Shown in pieces: positions 9,801 through 16,885 of a stretch of 40,076 bases of DNA; the stretch's first letter is position 1; every line of letters starts with the position of its first letter. The stretch spans positions 1 to 40,076 of the forward strand of contig JAOBWH010000053.1 in NCBI GenBank assembly GCA_025463265.1, written 5' to 3'. The notes under the pieces are model-generated. The model was not told the origin of the DNA. It made no database searches and was given only the letters and a program-made list of their open reading frames with translations. The position numbers were made by a program, and so were the translations under genes. The stretch is from Ilumatobacteraceae bacterium (GTDB lineage Bacteria; Actinomycetota; Acidimicrobiia; Acidimicrobiales; Iamiaceae).

Positions 9801-12800
9801 CCTACCGGTTCCCGATCGGCCCGGCCCAGGTGTACTTCGGCGGCGCCCTCGACGTGCAGGGCCACTTCGCCGCCGGCTTCGACACCTACGGCATCCGCCA
9901 GGCGTACTCGATGCTCACCGACGACGACCCCAGCAACGACGGCTTCGGCTCGGTCGCAGCCGGCGTGCTCGGCGGGTTCTACCTCGACGACAACGATGCG
10001 GCGGGCAACGACGTACCCGAGCTGCGGGCCCAGGCCGAGGTCACGGTCGGCGCCGGCGCCGGCATCCCCGGCTTCGGCATCTTCGTCGAGGGCGGCGTCC
10101 ACGCCGACGCCAACGTCGACCTGAAGAGCACCGACGGCAAGGTCCGCCCGCAGCAGGTGATCACCCAGCTGCGCAAGAACCCGAACCCGGTCTGCCTGTT
10201 CGACGCCAAGGCCCGCATGGACGCCTTCGTCCGGGTGGTGGCCTCCAACCCCATCAAGGACGTGGTCTTCCCGGTGGCCGACACGGTCGTCCTCGACGAG
10301 CCCGACCTGACCGACTTCTGCAACACCCAGCAGGACGACTCCCTGGAGAAGGTCACCGGCCGCCAGTACACCGACGGCACCCTCGAGCTGTTCACCAGCG
10401 CCGACACCGACGCCATCTTCGTGACCCAGCGGGCCAACGGGAAGGTCGACGTGTCGTCCAAGGGCGTGGTCGAGACCTTCGAGGGGATCTCCAAGATCTT
10501 CGTCGACGGCGCCGGCGGCAACGACCAGATCACCCTGGTCAAGGACAGCGCCAGCTACACGGCCATCCCCGCCCACGTGTGCGGCGGCGTCGGCAAGGAC
10601 CACCTCACCATCGAGATCGGTCCCGCCACCGTCTACGGCGACGTGGGCACCGGCACCAAGGCCGTCCAGAACGGCGTCGACAAGCCCCTCCCCTGCGCCA
10701 CTGGCGCCGGACCGGGCGCCGACTCCATCCAGACCGGCGCCTACGCCGACACGGTGAACGGCCAGGACGGCGGCGACGAGATCGCCTCGGGTGCCGGCAA
10801 CGACACCGTCAACGGCGGCAACGCCGATGACGTCCTCCTCCCCGGCAGCGGTGACGACACCGTCGACGGCGGCGGCAACAACGACACGGTCAGCTACGTG
10901 GACCGCTCCGCCGAGCCGATGACCGTGGACCTCCGCGACGGCAAGACCAGCGGGGCCACCGGCACCGCCGAGAAGGACGCCCTCACGAGCATCGAGGCGG
11001 CCATCGGCGGTCCCGACAACGACACCATGTGGGGCAGCACCTCGGTCCCCGTCCTCGACGGCGGCACCGGCGACGACACCCTCAACGGGAGCTCGGGCAC
11101 CGACGTGCTGATCGGCTCCGGCAACAACGACGTGCTCATCGGCAACGGCGGCGCCGACATGCTGTACGGCTCCTTCGGCAACGACCGCATGGTCGGCGGC
11201 GAGGGCGGCGACATCTACGAGGGCGGCGAGGACGCCGGCGACATCGCCGACTTCACCGCCGAGACCGACCCGGTCAGCGTGACCCTGGACGGCAAGGCCG
11301 ACGACGGCAAGGCCGACCAGACGGTCATGGACAACGTCGCCGCCTCCACCGACATCGTGTGGGGTACGCCCAAGGACGACCGCCTGGCGGCCGGCACCAA
11401 GCCGGCCGAGCTCCAGGGCCGAGGCGGCGACGACACCGTCGACGGTCCCGGCCTGCTCATCGGCGGCGACGGTGACGACCTGGTCCGCGGCTCGGACCAG
11501 AAGGACACCCTCCAGGGCAACGCCGGCAAGGACGAGCTGTACGGCGGCGCCGAGGAGGACACCCTGGACGGCGGCACCCAGGACGACTACCTCGAAGGTG
11601 GCCTCGGTCCGGACCGCATGGCGGGCGGCGACGGCTTCGACGAGGTCAACTACGCCAACCGCACCAACACCATCGTGGTCCGTCTCACCGACGGCGCCCG
11701 CGACGGCGAGGGCGTCGGGGGCTCCAGCAGCGTCAACAGCGCCGACTGCGTCGGCCTCTATTGCGACGAGGTCAAGCCCGACAACGAGAAGATCGTGGGC
11801 GGCTCCGGCGACGACACGCTCGAGGGCGACGTCTTCGACCAGACCCTCGTGGGCGGTCCCGGCGAGGACTACCTGCGGGGCCACGCCGGCATCGACCGGT
11901 TCGAGGGCGGTCCGAACAAGGACGACGCCCGAGACGAGGACTTCTACTACTCGAAGCCGGATGCAGCCGGAACGGGTGACACCTACCTCATGGGCGACGG
12001 CGACGACTACGTCGGCGGCACGGGCGGCGACGAGCACATCGAGCTCGGCACCGGCAACGACCGCGGCGCACTCAGCGGCACCGGCAAGGTGTTCCTGGAC
12101 ATGGGCACGGGCAGCGACAGCTTCGGCACCGACAAGGGTGATCACACCGTCATCGGCGGCGAGGGCGACGACAGCCTGGACACCTACGCCGGCACCAAGG
12201 ACATCGACATGGGCGATGGCGACGACGTCGTCATCCTCCGCACCGGCGCCTCGGCCAAGCGGGCCGTGATGGGCCAGGGCGACGACGAGTTCGACGGCGC
12301 CGACGGCAACGACACCGTCGACGGTGGGCCCGGCGCCGACTTCCTCACGGTCGGTTCCGGAAACGACACGGTCACCGACCTCGAGGGTGCCAACACCATC
12401 TACGCCGGCACGGGCAACGACACGGTCACCACCGGCCCCGGCTCCGACGAGGTCCGCGGCGAGGACGGCACCGACGTCCTGGTCGACGGCGGCAACGACG
12501 GCATCGCCCGCACCGGGTTCGGCCCCGCTCAGTACATCTGGGGCGGCGCCGGCGACGACACCCTCACCGTCAACGGCACCAGCCCGGTGGAGGACAACGT
12601 GACGGGCGATGCCGGCAAGGACACCATCCGAGCCGGAGCCGGACCGCAGTCCATCCAGGGCGGCGAGGACGCCGACGACATCGACGGCGGAGCCGGCGAC
12701 GACCGCATCAACGGTGGCAACGGCGATGACGTCCTGCGGGGCGGCGCCGGTGACGACCTGGTGCAGGGCGGCGAGGGCACCAACGTCCTCTTCGGCGGCG

Positions 12801-15787
12801 AAGACGCCGACCGCATCGAGGGCGGCGCCGGACAGGACACGGTCAGCTACGCCGACCGCACCAGTCCGGTCCGGGTCTCCATCGGAACCGGCGGCGCCGA
12901 CGACGGCAACGCCACCGATGAGTCCGAGACCGTGCCCGCCAAGCGAGACGACATCTCGTACCAGGTGGAGACCGTCATCGGCACCGAGCTCGATGACGTG
13001 ATCCGAGTCGGATCGCTCAACTCGAGCGAGATCGGCAACATCGACGGCAAGGGCGGCAAGGACACCCTCATCGCCGAGCGCCGCTCGAAGCTCGTGGGCG
13101 CAGCCGGCGACGACACCCTGATCGGCAGCCCCTTCGCCGACGTCCTCGAAGGCGGGATCGGCAACGACCTGCTCGCAGGCGGTGCCGAGGCTGACACCGA
13201 GAACGGTGGCGACGGCAACGATCGCCTCGACCAGGGCACCGCCGTCGACGGTGGCGACGCCCTCGTCGGCGGTCCGGGCACCGACCTGGCCGACTACTCG
13301 GCCCGTCCCGCCGGCCAGGCGATCGCCTTCACCCCCGGGGCCGGCGGCGCCAACGACGGCGCCAGCGGCGAGGCGGACAACGCCGATGCCACCGTGGAAT
13401 CGGCCCGGACCCAGGGCTCCCCCACCAAGGCGCCGACGGTCACGGTCACCATGGCCAAGACCACCGCCGCCGTAGGCGAGACCGTGAACGCCACGGTCAC
13501 CGTCACCGGCACGGAGGGCATCCCGGTCGGCTCGGTCGAGGTGACCGAGAACATCGTGGTCGGCGCCGCCGCCCTCGACTCCACCGGCAAGGCCACGATT
13601 CCGGTCCGGTTCGTGAACGCCGGCAACCGCAACGTCACCGCCACCTTCAAGGGCGGCGCCACCTACCGCTCGGCGACCTCGGCTCCGGCTGCGGTCACCG
13701 TCGGCAAGGTCACGACCGAGGTGAAGCTCACCCCGCTGAACTCGCCCACGAAGACCGGCGACCTCTCGAAACTGCAGATCGAGCTGCGCCCGACCGTGGG
13801 CAACGCCGAGATCAGCGGGGTGGTGAAGGTCACCGAGGGCGCCACGCAGCTGTGGAGCGGCAACGTCACCACCAAGGCGGAGATCACCCTCCCGACGGCA
13901 CTGGCCGCCGGCCGCCACGATCTGGTGGCCACCTGGCCCGGCACCAACGAGACCACCCCGGCCACCGGCACCGCCACCGTCATGGTGACCGCCGACGGCA
14001 AGGGCACCACCGCCACCACCGTGGCATCGAGCCTCAACCCGGCGGCGAACGACACCGCGGTGACCCTCACCGCCACGGTCGTCCGCACCTCGGGCTCGGG
14101 GTCCCCCACCGGGAAGGTCACCTTCCTGGCCGGGTCGGGCGCCACGGCCGAGGTCCTCGGCACGGCCACCGTCAACGAGGCCGGCACGGCATCGATCAAC
14201 CGGGCGCTGCTCGCCGGCACCCACCAGATCACCGCCCGCTACGAGGGCAACGACACCCTCGGTGCCTCGACCTCGGCGGCCATCACCCAGCAGGTCACGG
14301 GCACGAGCGGCCCGACCAAGGTGGCCACCACCACCAAGGTCGTCCGCACGGGCGACGACCTGGTGGCCACCGTGACGCCCGCCTCGGGCACCGCCACCGG
14401 CCAGGTGCGCTTCAGCATCGACGGCATCGACCAGGCGCCGGTGGCGCTCACCGGCACCACCGCCAAGCTGGCGCTGCCGGCCCTGGCCGCCGGCGACCAC
14501 ACGGTCACCGCCCGGTACCTCGGGTCGACGACGCACGCGCCGTCCACCTCCCCCGAGCTGGTCGTCACCGTCACGGTGACCAAGGTCAACACCACCACGG
14601 CCCTGGTCCGCTTCGGCGACAGCCTGGTGGCCACGGTGACGCCCGCCTCGGGCAGCGCCGTCCCCGCCGGCACGGTGACGTTCACCATCGACGGGGCGTC
14701 CAAGCCCCCGGTGACCGTCGCCGACGGCAAGGCGACCCTGCCCCTGCCCGCCCTGGCGCCCGGTGACCACACGGCCACCGCCGCTTACTCGGGCTCGACC
14801 GGCCACAACGCCTCGACCTCGGCCTCGCTGAAGATCACCGTCAGCACCGGTGCCACCCCTGGCGCCCCCGCCGCCCCCACGGTCTCGGCCATCACGGCCA
14901 CCACGGGGACGGTCACCTGGAAGGCGCCCACCAACACGGGCGGCAGCGCCATCACGGCGTACCGGGTGACGGTGAGGGCCGATGCGGCCGGCACCGTGGT
15001 GGCCCAGTTCGAGACGGCCAGCGCCAACCCGACCGCATCGGTCACCGGGCTCGCCCCCGGCCGGCTGTACCGGTTCAGCGTGGCGGCCCGCAACGGGTCC
15101 GGCATCGGCAGTGAGTCGGCCCTGTCGGCCCACGCCCTGCCCCCGTTCAAGACCATCGACGCCTTCACCACCCAGCAGTACACGGACTTCGCCAACCGGG
15201 TCCCCACCGCTGCTGAGCTGACGACCTGGCGCTCGAAGGTCGCAGGCGGGACCGCCCCGAAGGACCTCCTGAGCGAGGCGGTGGACTTCCCCTACGCCGC
15301 CCGGTACGCCCCCATCGTCCGGCTGTTCAACGCCTACTTCGGCCGCCTGCCGGACAAGTCGGGCCTGGACTACTGGACCGGGAAGTACCGCAACGGCACC
15401 GGCCTCAACACCATCTCGGCCAACTTCGCCGGCTCCAACGAGTTCAAGAACAAGTACGGGGCCCTCAACAACCGGGACTTCGTCCTGCTCATCTACACCA
15501 ACGTGCTCCAGCGCACCCCCGACGCCAGCGGCGTCAACTACTGGACGGGCAAGCTCGACAAGGGCACGTCGCGAGGCGTGGTCATGACGAACTTCTCCGA
15601 GAGCAGCGAGTACCTGCGCAAGGCCAAGCCGACGACGGACCTCGTGGTCTCGATGCGGTCCATGCTCCAGCGGGTCCCCACGGTGGCCGAGCGCACCGAG
15701 TGGGAGGCCGCCCTCAAGGCCGGAACCCCTCGCTCGGAGCTCCTGAACTGGATCCTCACCCAGCCCGCCTACGACGCCCGGGTGTAG
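3887..15787 (+). CDS. Giant secreted SGNH-hydrolase / RTX / Ig-like / DUF4214 surface protein
   Basis: The 3966-residue product starts at ATG 3887; the frame stays open further upstream but overlaps the regulator and lacks signal-peptide character there. A basic KRRRR patch and a hydrophobic stretch (~17-44) form a signal peptide or anchor. Residues ~165-475 are a secreted SGNH/GDSL hydrolase: SVGDSVASGEG with Ser175, GAND at 280-283, and DGAFHPN with Asp460 and His464. Residues ~620-2090 hold four beta/helix repeat units not matched to a known family. Residues ~2207-3140 are an RTX array of GGxGxDxxx-type nonapeptides, calcium-binding in known families. Ig-like repeats (~3183-3654), one FN3 domain (~3657-3753) and DUF4214 repeats (~3755-3966, LFNAYFGRLPDKSG, NVLQRTPDASG) follow. 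It is probably an exported, calcium-stiffened adhesin carrying an esterase or lipase head. The substrate is unknown. The gene is followed by two hairpins. Confidence 0.88.
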   Translation: MDTTAISIPAPSDAPKRRRRVKLLALVAGVILVALGAGATAALAAGPDKGTLRYEWSIGDRYGLDADSDGIVDNPDGIKDLAKDKAWIQNPTYQLTFDSCASPAVTERSVTGYTLKLTGPENKTVDGTSCKMTVPVTKLGEYKANLDIKVGPVVVDSREETITPKDNLIVSVGDSVASGEGNPDTLESGTFWSPKWQNKQCHRTSLAGPAQAALRMERRDKHSAVTFVHLACSGASITSGLLGDYDGQDPSAGTKLKPQMDQLKELVGTRPVDAMTVSIGANDAEFSAVVKACLIQTNCHLPNGSGQKNGVELFDEKAPLITNNYALLDARLDKMAKQEAGDVKLRGKVFVTEYMDVTKDDDGSYCTGKTAKEREAGKDAGGTANTDGINAAEMQWADTYVQDGLNKRVTDAIEKANSNGGAEIQFVGGIKAKFAKHGYCAQDRYIRTLTESGLYQRGVDGAFHPNAEGHLFGYADRIEDTVAPALKIEGTKAPLEFDAAGQLGDDLGSWLATLDQTGALDQVTNALPFGAREEVQRFMRDKFFGKFLPFVQDTLTDGNTKITELSEKLDDLDGDGKPGVDAFGVANLDVDMTGDIQPKLPSKTYDITFTVKGSVALDPDIALRAGKLGLAGQKTEGKAEFSQTVKLHIDFTKPKTDRFHLTIPSDGLNGEIKINLGGDFGATDPTVGPDRDPISFTSGGLGLKAKGVAKADLAMGYTIKDPSGDGRIDATEIGNPLDWVKARCTSGSAKVDLKASSTLVGFTNTIGKVQLDDTNLCDGVNAPTVDLSDLGTFEGVTVVDFVNGLAQMTTALKNIQDANEVDLPFVKEGLSGLISTNEKLVKFFTDNGLTDPNNPMATVTFDPTKKPDLDTIDEILPKLAQSLGVPLDQLKPRVVDKRLLLDLNLNLDPPAQTNKGTLDFGDQLSKTGVVDITASTKATIDPALTVKLGLGIDLRPDLEVADRFFFQVGDGPEITADAKITADAKLSAKLALLDLDLADDNAAGAVTLLDRKDATKPLLSIDLKGTVDATPDDNRLTLKELTTPSAKSPFAVTLNGKVPAFGLTADAKLAGTTFASGKVNIAWPDISDPKLLTVSADANFKDNLLPFAYDPANPRATITQILKAAHTAVKQLRSGLTTNPAIARSLPLTGKSAAEIEPVLAKVEDKLAQLIELDETLTLTQLEQRVEKELGSALGVANDQLPGLLTFRLQKQTTDKPAALVMDLKVGFCSNSRKALAGCNKISELGPYPLNLSLGQSADSMAAVTADGRVTIGYDARINLTVGVEFPRVNVDANGVPVALPTGSLPKVFVQDTSSFELGIGASVTGQFAGVLGPVEVKIGNGTKAADARLAARYVIRSKTADAANPQRIYDAAILDWVKSIIPDPTKGGTIKDTTATKSNCPDAADACATLPITINGAYVGDVTFSAPDLLSPSAWVVHGEDVIDNLGNENIQYAILIGGIESFVQRLEASLKAMPAGKNIPLLGVDPMAGAKVLEDFRTGFVVPAQELVNKINAANKASVVQTNIQDFLYDKIGPESSLKLLRDGPDADTAVTKADIVVDLKCKISGVVKTCEPNDNATTIEDLQIKVPLAKGGEVTSKPLDSGFPGLRLKSTDGFSAKAGFEMDLAFGIDRTNGFYIPTNAFGTQPELRVQATASLPSQMDAQLAFIPVKIVDKTPGVPEVAAVVGVDLAAGGSDNKITLGQLGNAQITPSLQACANVKLGLETGGSKKFPAFKTDLSLTGGYTCQAGGVTGAPANDGGIAIAFDNVRVNAGSVINDFVGPVAKTVQKYTSPIKPTMDALQKPIPGVKEAARTIGAKPPTWWELMELVNQIKMGAGGDDQMAMLRKVKTVMDLADQLAPGVGNAQDIALGSFKLDPKVAADPSASTNFDALLPSGNMNTGGNNTDVMTRLQAAGIPVALSSKIQKTAPYQSLTFPAFEKPQTLFQLLLGKDVPLVRFETGGSFLHVPIGPYRFPIGPAQVYFGGALDVQGHFAAGFDTYGIRQAYSMLTDDDPSNDGFGSVAAGVLGGFYLDDNDAAGNDVPELRAQAEVTVGAGAGIPGFGIFVEGGVHADANVDLKSTDGKVRPQQVITQLRKNPNPVCLFDAKARMDAFVRVVASNPIKDVVFPVADTVVLDEPDLTDFCNTQQDDSLEKVTGRQYTDGTLELFTSADTDAIFVTQRANGKVDVSSKGVVETFEGISKIFVDGAGGNDQITLVKDSASYTAIPAHVCGGVGKDHLTIEIGPATVYGDVGTGTKAVQNGVDKPLPCATGAGPGADSIQTGAYADTVNGQDGGDEIASGAGNDTVNGGNADDVLLPGSGDDTVDGGGNNDTVSYVDRSAEPMTVDLRDGKTSGATGTAEKDALTSIEAAIGGPDNDTMWGSTSVPVLDGGTGDDTLNGSSGTDVLIGSGNNDVLIGNGGADMLYGSFGNDRMVGGEGGDIYEGGEDAGDIADFTAETDPVSVTLDGKADDGKADQTVMDNVAASTDIVWGTPKDDRLAAGTKPAELQGRGGDDTVDGPGLLIGGDGDDLVRGSDQKDTLQGNAGKDELYGGAEEDTLDGGTQDDYLEGGLGPDRMAGGDGFDEVNYANRTNTIVVRLTDGARDGEGVGGSSSVNSADCVGLYCDEVKPDNEKIVGGSGDDTLEGDVFDQTLVGGPGEDYLRGHAGIDRFEGGPNKDDARDEDFYYSKPDAAGTGDTYLMGDGDDYVGGTGGDEHIELGTGNDRGALSGTGKVFLDMGTGSDSFGTDKGDHTVIGGEGDDSLDTYAGTKDIDMGDGDDVVILRTGASAKRAVMGQGDDEFDGADGNDTVDGGPGADFLTVGSGNDTVTDLEGANTIYAGTGNDTVTTGPGSDEVRGEDGTDVLVDGGNDGIARTGFGPAQYIWGGAGDDTLTVNGTSPVEDNVTGDAGKDTIRAGAGPQSIQGGEDADDIDGGAGDDRINGGNGDDVLRGGAGDDLVQGGEGTNVLFGGEDADRIEGGAGQDTVSYADRTSPVRVSIGTGGADDGNATDESETVPAKRDDISYQVETVIGTELDDVIRVGSLNSSEIGNIDGKGGKDTLIAERRSKLVGAAGDDTLIGSPFADVLEGGIGNDLLAGGAEADTENGGDGNDRLDQGTAVDGGDALVGGPGTDLADYSARPAGQAIAFTPGAGGANDGASGEADNADATVESARTQGSPTKAPTVTVTMAKTTAAVGETVNATVTVTGTEGIPVGSVEVTENIVVGAAALDSTGKATIPVRFVNAGNRNVTATFKGGATYRSATSAPAAVTVGKVTTEVKLTPLNSPTKTGDLSKLQIELRPTVGNAEISGVVKVTEGATQLWSGNVTTKAEITLPTALAAGRHDLVATWPGTNETTPATGTATVMVTADGKGTTATTVASSLNPAANDTAVTLTATVVRTSGSGSPTGKVTFLAGSGATAEVLGTATVNEAGTASINRALLAGTHQITARYEGNDTLGASTSAAITQQVTGTSGPTKVATTTKVVRTGDDLVATVTPASGTATGQVRFSIDGIDQAPVALTGTTAKLALPALAAGDHTVTARYLGSTTHAPSTSPELVVTVTVTKVNTTTALVRFGDSLVATVTPASGSAVPAGTVTFTIDGASKPPVTVADGKATLPLPALAPGDHTATAAYSGSTGHNASTSASLKITVSTGATPGAPAAPTVSAITATTGTVTWKAPTNTGGSAITAYRVTVRADAAGTVVAQFETASANPTASVTGLAPGRLYRFSVAARNGSGIGSESALSAHALPPFKTIDAFTTQQYTDFANRVPTAAELTTWRSKVAGGTAPKDLLSEAVDFPYAARYAPIVRLFNAYFGRLPDKSGLDYWTGKYRNGTGLNTISANFAGSNEFKNKYGALNNRDFVLLIYTNVLQRTPDASGVNYWTGKLDKGTSRGVVMTNFSESSEYLRKAKPTTDLVVSMRSMLQRVPTVAERTEWEAALKAGTPRSELLNWILTQPAYDARV
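5740..10150 (+). repeat. Coding region of four ~320-340-residue repeat units
   Basis: A helical segment recurs at residues 798, 1118, 1454 and 1777 (INDFV, FVQRL, then a LPL or IPLLG turn), 320-340 residues apart. A beta segment with the pattern GID/GFD, then F-F/Y, then PE(I/L/V)xxxA recurs near residues ~945, ~1282, ~1622 and ~1980. The DNA copies are strongly diverged, so the repeat shows only in the protein. The alignment was made by eye. Confidence 0.55.
10507..13306 (+). repeat. RTX calcium-binding nonapeptide array
   Basis: About 2.8 kb encodes dozens of Gly/Asp-rich nonapeptides such as GAGNDTVNG, GSGDDTVDG and GGAGDDLVQG. At DNA level, ggcgacgacacc-like units recur. In known RTX proteins these form a parallel beta roll that folds on binding calcium outside the cell. 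Runs are interrupted by non-repeat spacers with a DTVSYADR/DEVNYANR motif, dividing the array into several blocks. Confidence 0.85.
13433..14846 (+). repeat. Tandem bacterial Ig-like domains, last two nearly duplicated
   Basis: Four Ig-like modules of roughly 90-140 residues each contain a TxTVTxxxG, then GxVxF or GSVEV, then AGxHxxTAxYxG pattern. The final two are 264 bp (88 codons) apart and share a stretch around 14360-14395 and 14624-14659 with only two base differences, showing recent duplication or conversion. Confidence 0.75.
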
Positions 15788-15812
15788 GGCTCAGGAGAAA
15801 ACTGGGAAATAT

Positions 15813-15844
15813 CCGGTCGGAGGGTTTGGATCCCTTCCGACCGG
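15813..15844 (+). terminator. Hairpin after the giant gene
   Basis: CCGGTCGGAGGG pairs with CCCTTCCGACCGG with one bulged base around a 7-base loop, starting 26 bases after the stop. There is no T tract, as is common in high-GC actinobacteria. Confidence 0.6.
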
Positions 15845-15887
15845 GTATCGCCCCGGTATCCCACATACGTCGTCAACGACGACCGTA

Positions 15888-15932
15888 GATCGTGCCCGCC
15901 GCTCCCTCCCTCCCACATCGGCGGGCACGGTC
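15888..15932. terminator. Second, long hairpin between convergent genes
   Basis: CGTGCCCGCCG (15891-15901) and CGGCGGGCACG (15919-15929) are perfect inverted copies; the stem extends to 14 bp with one G-T pair, around a 17-base loop. It lies between the giant gene and the oppositely oriented PAP2 gene and could serve both strands. Confidence 0.6.
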
Positions 15933-15969
15933 GCGTCTGGCCTCGACTCCCGCCGTGTTCGAGGGACCT

Positions 15970-16827
15970 TCAGCTGGTGGGGACGAGCTCGGGGTCGGGG
16001 TCGTTCTCAGCGCCGGATGGCTGCTCCAGCGGGGAGCGGCGGGCGCGCCAGGCGGCGGCGACCTTGCGGGCGCCGTCGTCGATGAACAGAGCGAGGACCA
16101 CGAGGCCCACCGCGACCAGCCCGTCGAGCCACCAGTGGTTGGCGGTGGCCATGACCGCCCAGAACGTGAGCACGAGGTGGAGCGGGCCGATGAACCGCCA
16201 CCGGCTGTTGGCGCAGTGCCAGATGCCGAACGCCACGATGCACGCCCAGGCGATGTGGATGCTGGGCATGGCGGCGAACTGGTCCGATGCGCCGGTGCCC
16301 ACCGGCCCGTAGATGTCCCGGCCGAGCTGAGCGCTCAGGTCCCAGAAGCCGTGGCCCGGCGTGAGGCGGGGCGGTGACACCCGGACGAACCGGATGAACA
16401 GGCAGAACCCCGTGGTGATGGCCAGGGCGTTGCGCCAGCGCGGGTACTGATCGCGGTGGCGGACCCACAGCCACACCAAGAAGCACAGCAGCCCCGGAAC
16501 GTGGACGGTGGCGTAGTAGTCGACCGTGAGCTCAGCGAGCCAGTGGTGCTTGACCAGCCACTGCTCCATGCTCAGCTCGCTGGGCAGGTGGATCGCCCTC
16601 TGGAAGTCGAAGATCCACTGGCCCCGCTCGATCGCGCCCTCCTCGTGGAGCAGCGGCAGCTGCCGGGCCAGGCGCCACAGCATGTAGAGGAACGAGATCA
16701 GCGCCACCTCCTGGGCGAAGGCGGCGACGACCCGGGCGTCGCGTCGGTCGACGCGGCGCAGAGCGAGGGAGAGGACGGTGAGCACGACCGCGGCGGTCGC
16801 TGCTTCTTGCCACGTTGGCCAGGGCAT
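15970..16827 (-). CDS. PAP2-superfamily membrane phosphatase (AUR1/PAP2_3-like)
   Basis: This is a 285-residue multi-pass membrane protein with roughly six hydrophobic segments. The PAP2 signature is recognisable: PPRL at 152-155, MPSIHIAW with Ser189-His191, and NHWWLDG with His231 and Asp235, the proposed catalytic histidine and its partner. The layout resembles the PAP2_3 subgroup, which contains inositolphosphorylceramide-synthase-like and phosphatidic-acid-phosphatase-like enzymes; the substrate cannot be told from sequence. The acidic C-terminus is probably cytoplasmic. ATG 16827 has no strong Shine-Dalgarno sequence. The gene lies 58 bp downstream of the multicopper oxidase on the same strand and may be cotranscribed with it. 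Confidence 0.8.
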   Translation of the reverse strand: MPWPTWQEAATAAVVLTVLSLALRRVDRRDARVVAAFAQEVALISFLYMLWRLARQLPLLHEEGAIERGQWIFDFQRAIHLPSELSMEQWLVKHHWLAELTVDYYATVHVPGLLCFLVWLWVRHRDQYPRWRNALAITTGFCLFIRFVRVSPPRLTPGHGFWDLSAQLGRDIYGPVGTGASDQFAAMPSIHIAWACIVAFGIWHCANSRWRFIGPLHLVLTFWAVMATANHWWLDGLVAVGLVVLALFIDDGARKVAAAWRARRSPLEQPSGAENDPDPELVPTS

Positions 16828-16885
16828 GGTCCGGGAAGCCTGGCAAGGCGTTCACCTCACGGCAACCCGGGGCGCCCGACCGGGG

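Noticed and set aside
12255-12265. An isolated CCAAGCGGG inside the giant gene
   Set aside because: It encodes Ala-Lys-Arg in frame and has no neighbours at 11-bp spacing, unlike the upstream cluster.
10507-13306. The repetitive RTX DNA considered as a CRISPR array or minisatellite
   Set aside because: The units are imperfect, in frame and encode calcium-binding nonapeptides; there are no constant repeats with unique spacers.
7340-15133. A 2597-codon open frame on the minus strand opposite the giant gene
   Set aside because: Its translation is a low-complexity Val/Gly/Ala/Asp string that mirrors the plus-strand repeats. Very GC-rich coding DNA leaves the opposite frame free of stops, and the plus-strand product has clear domains.
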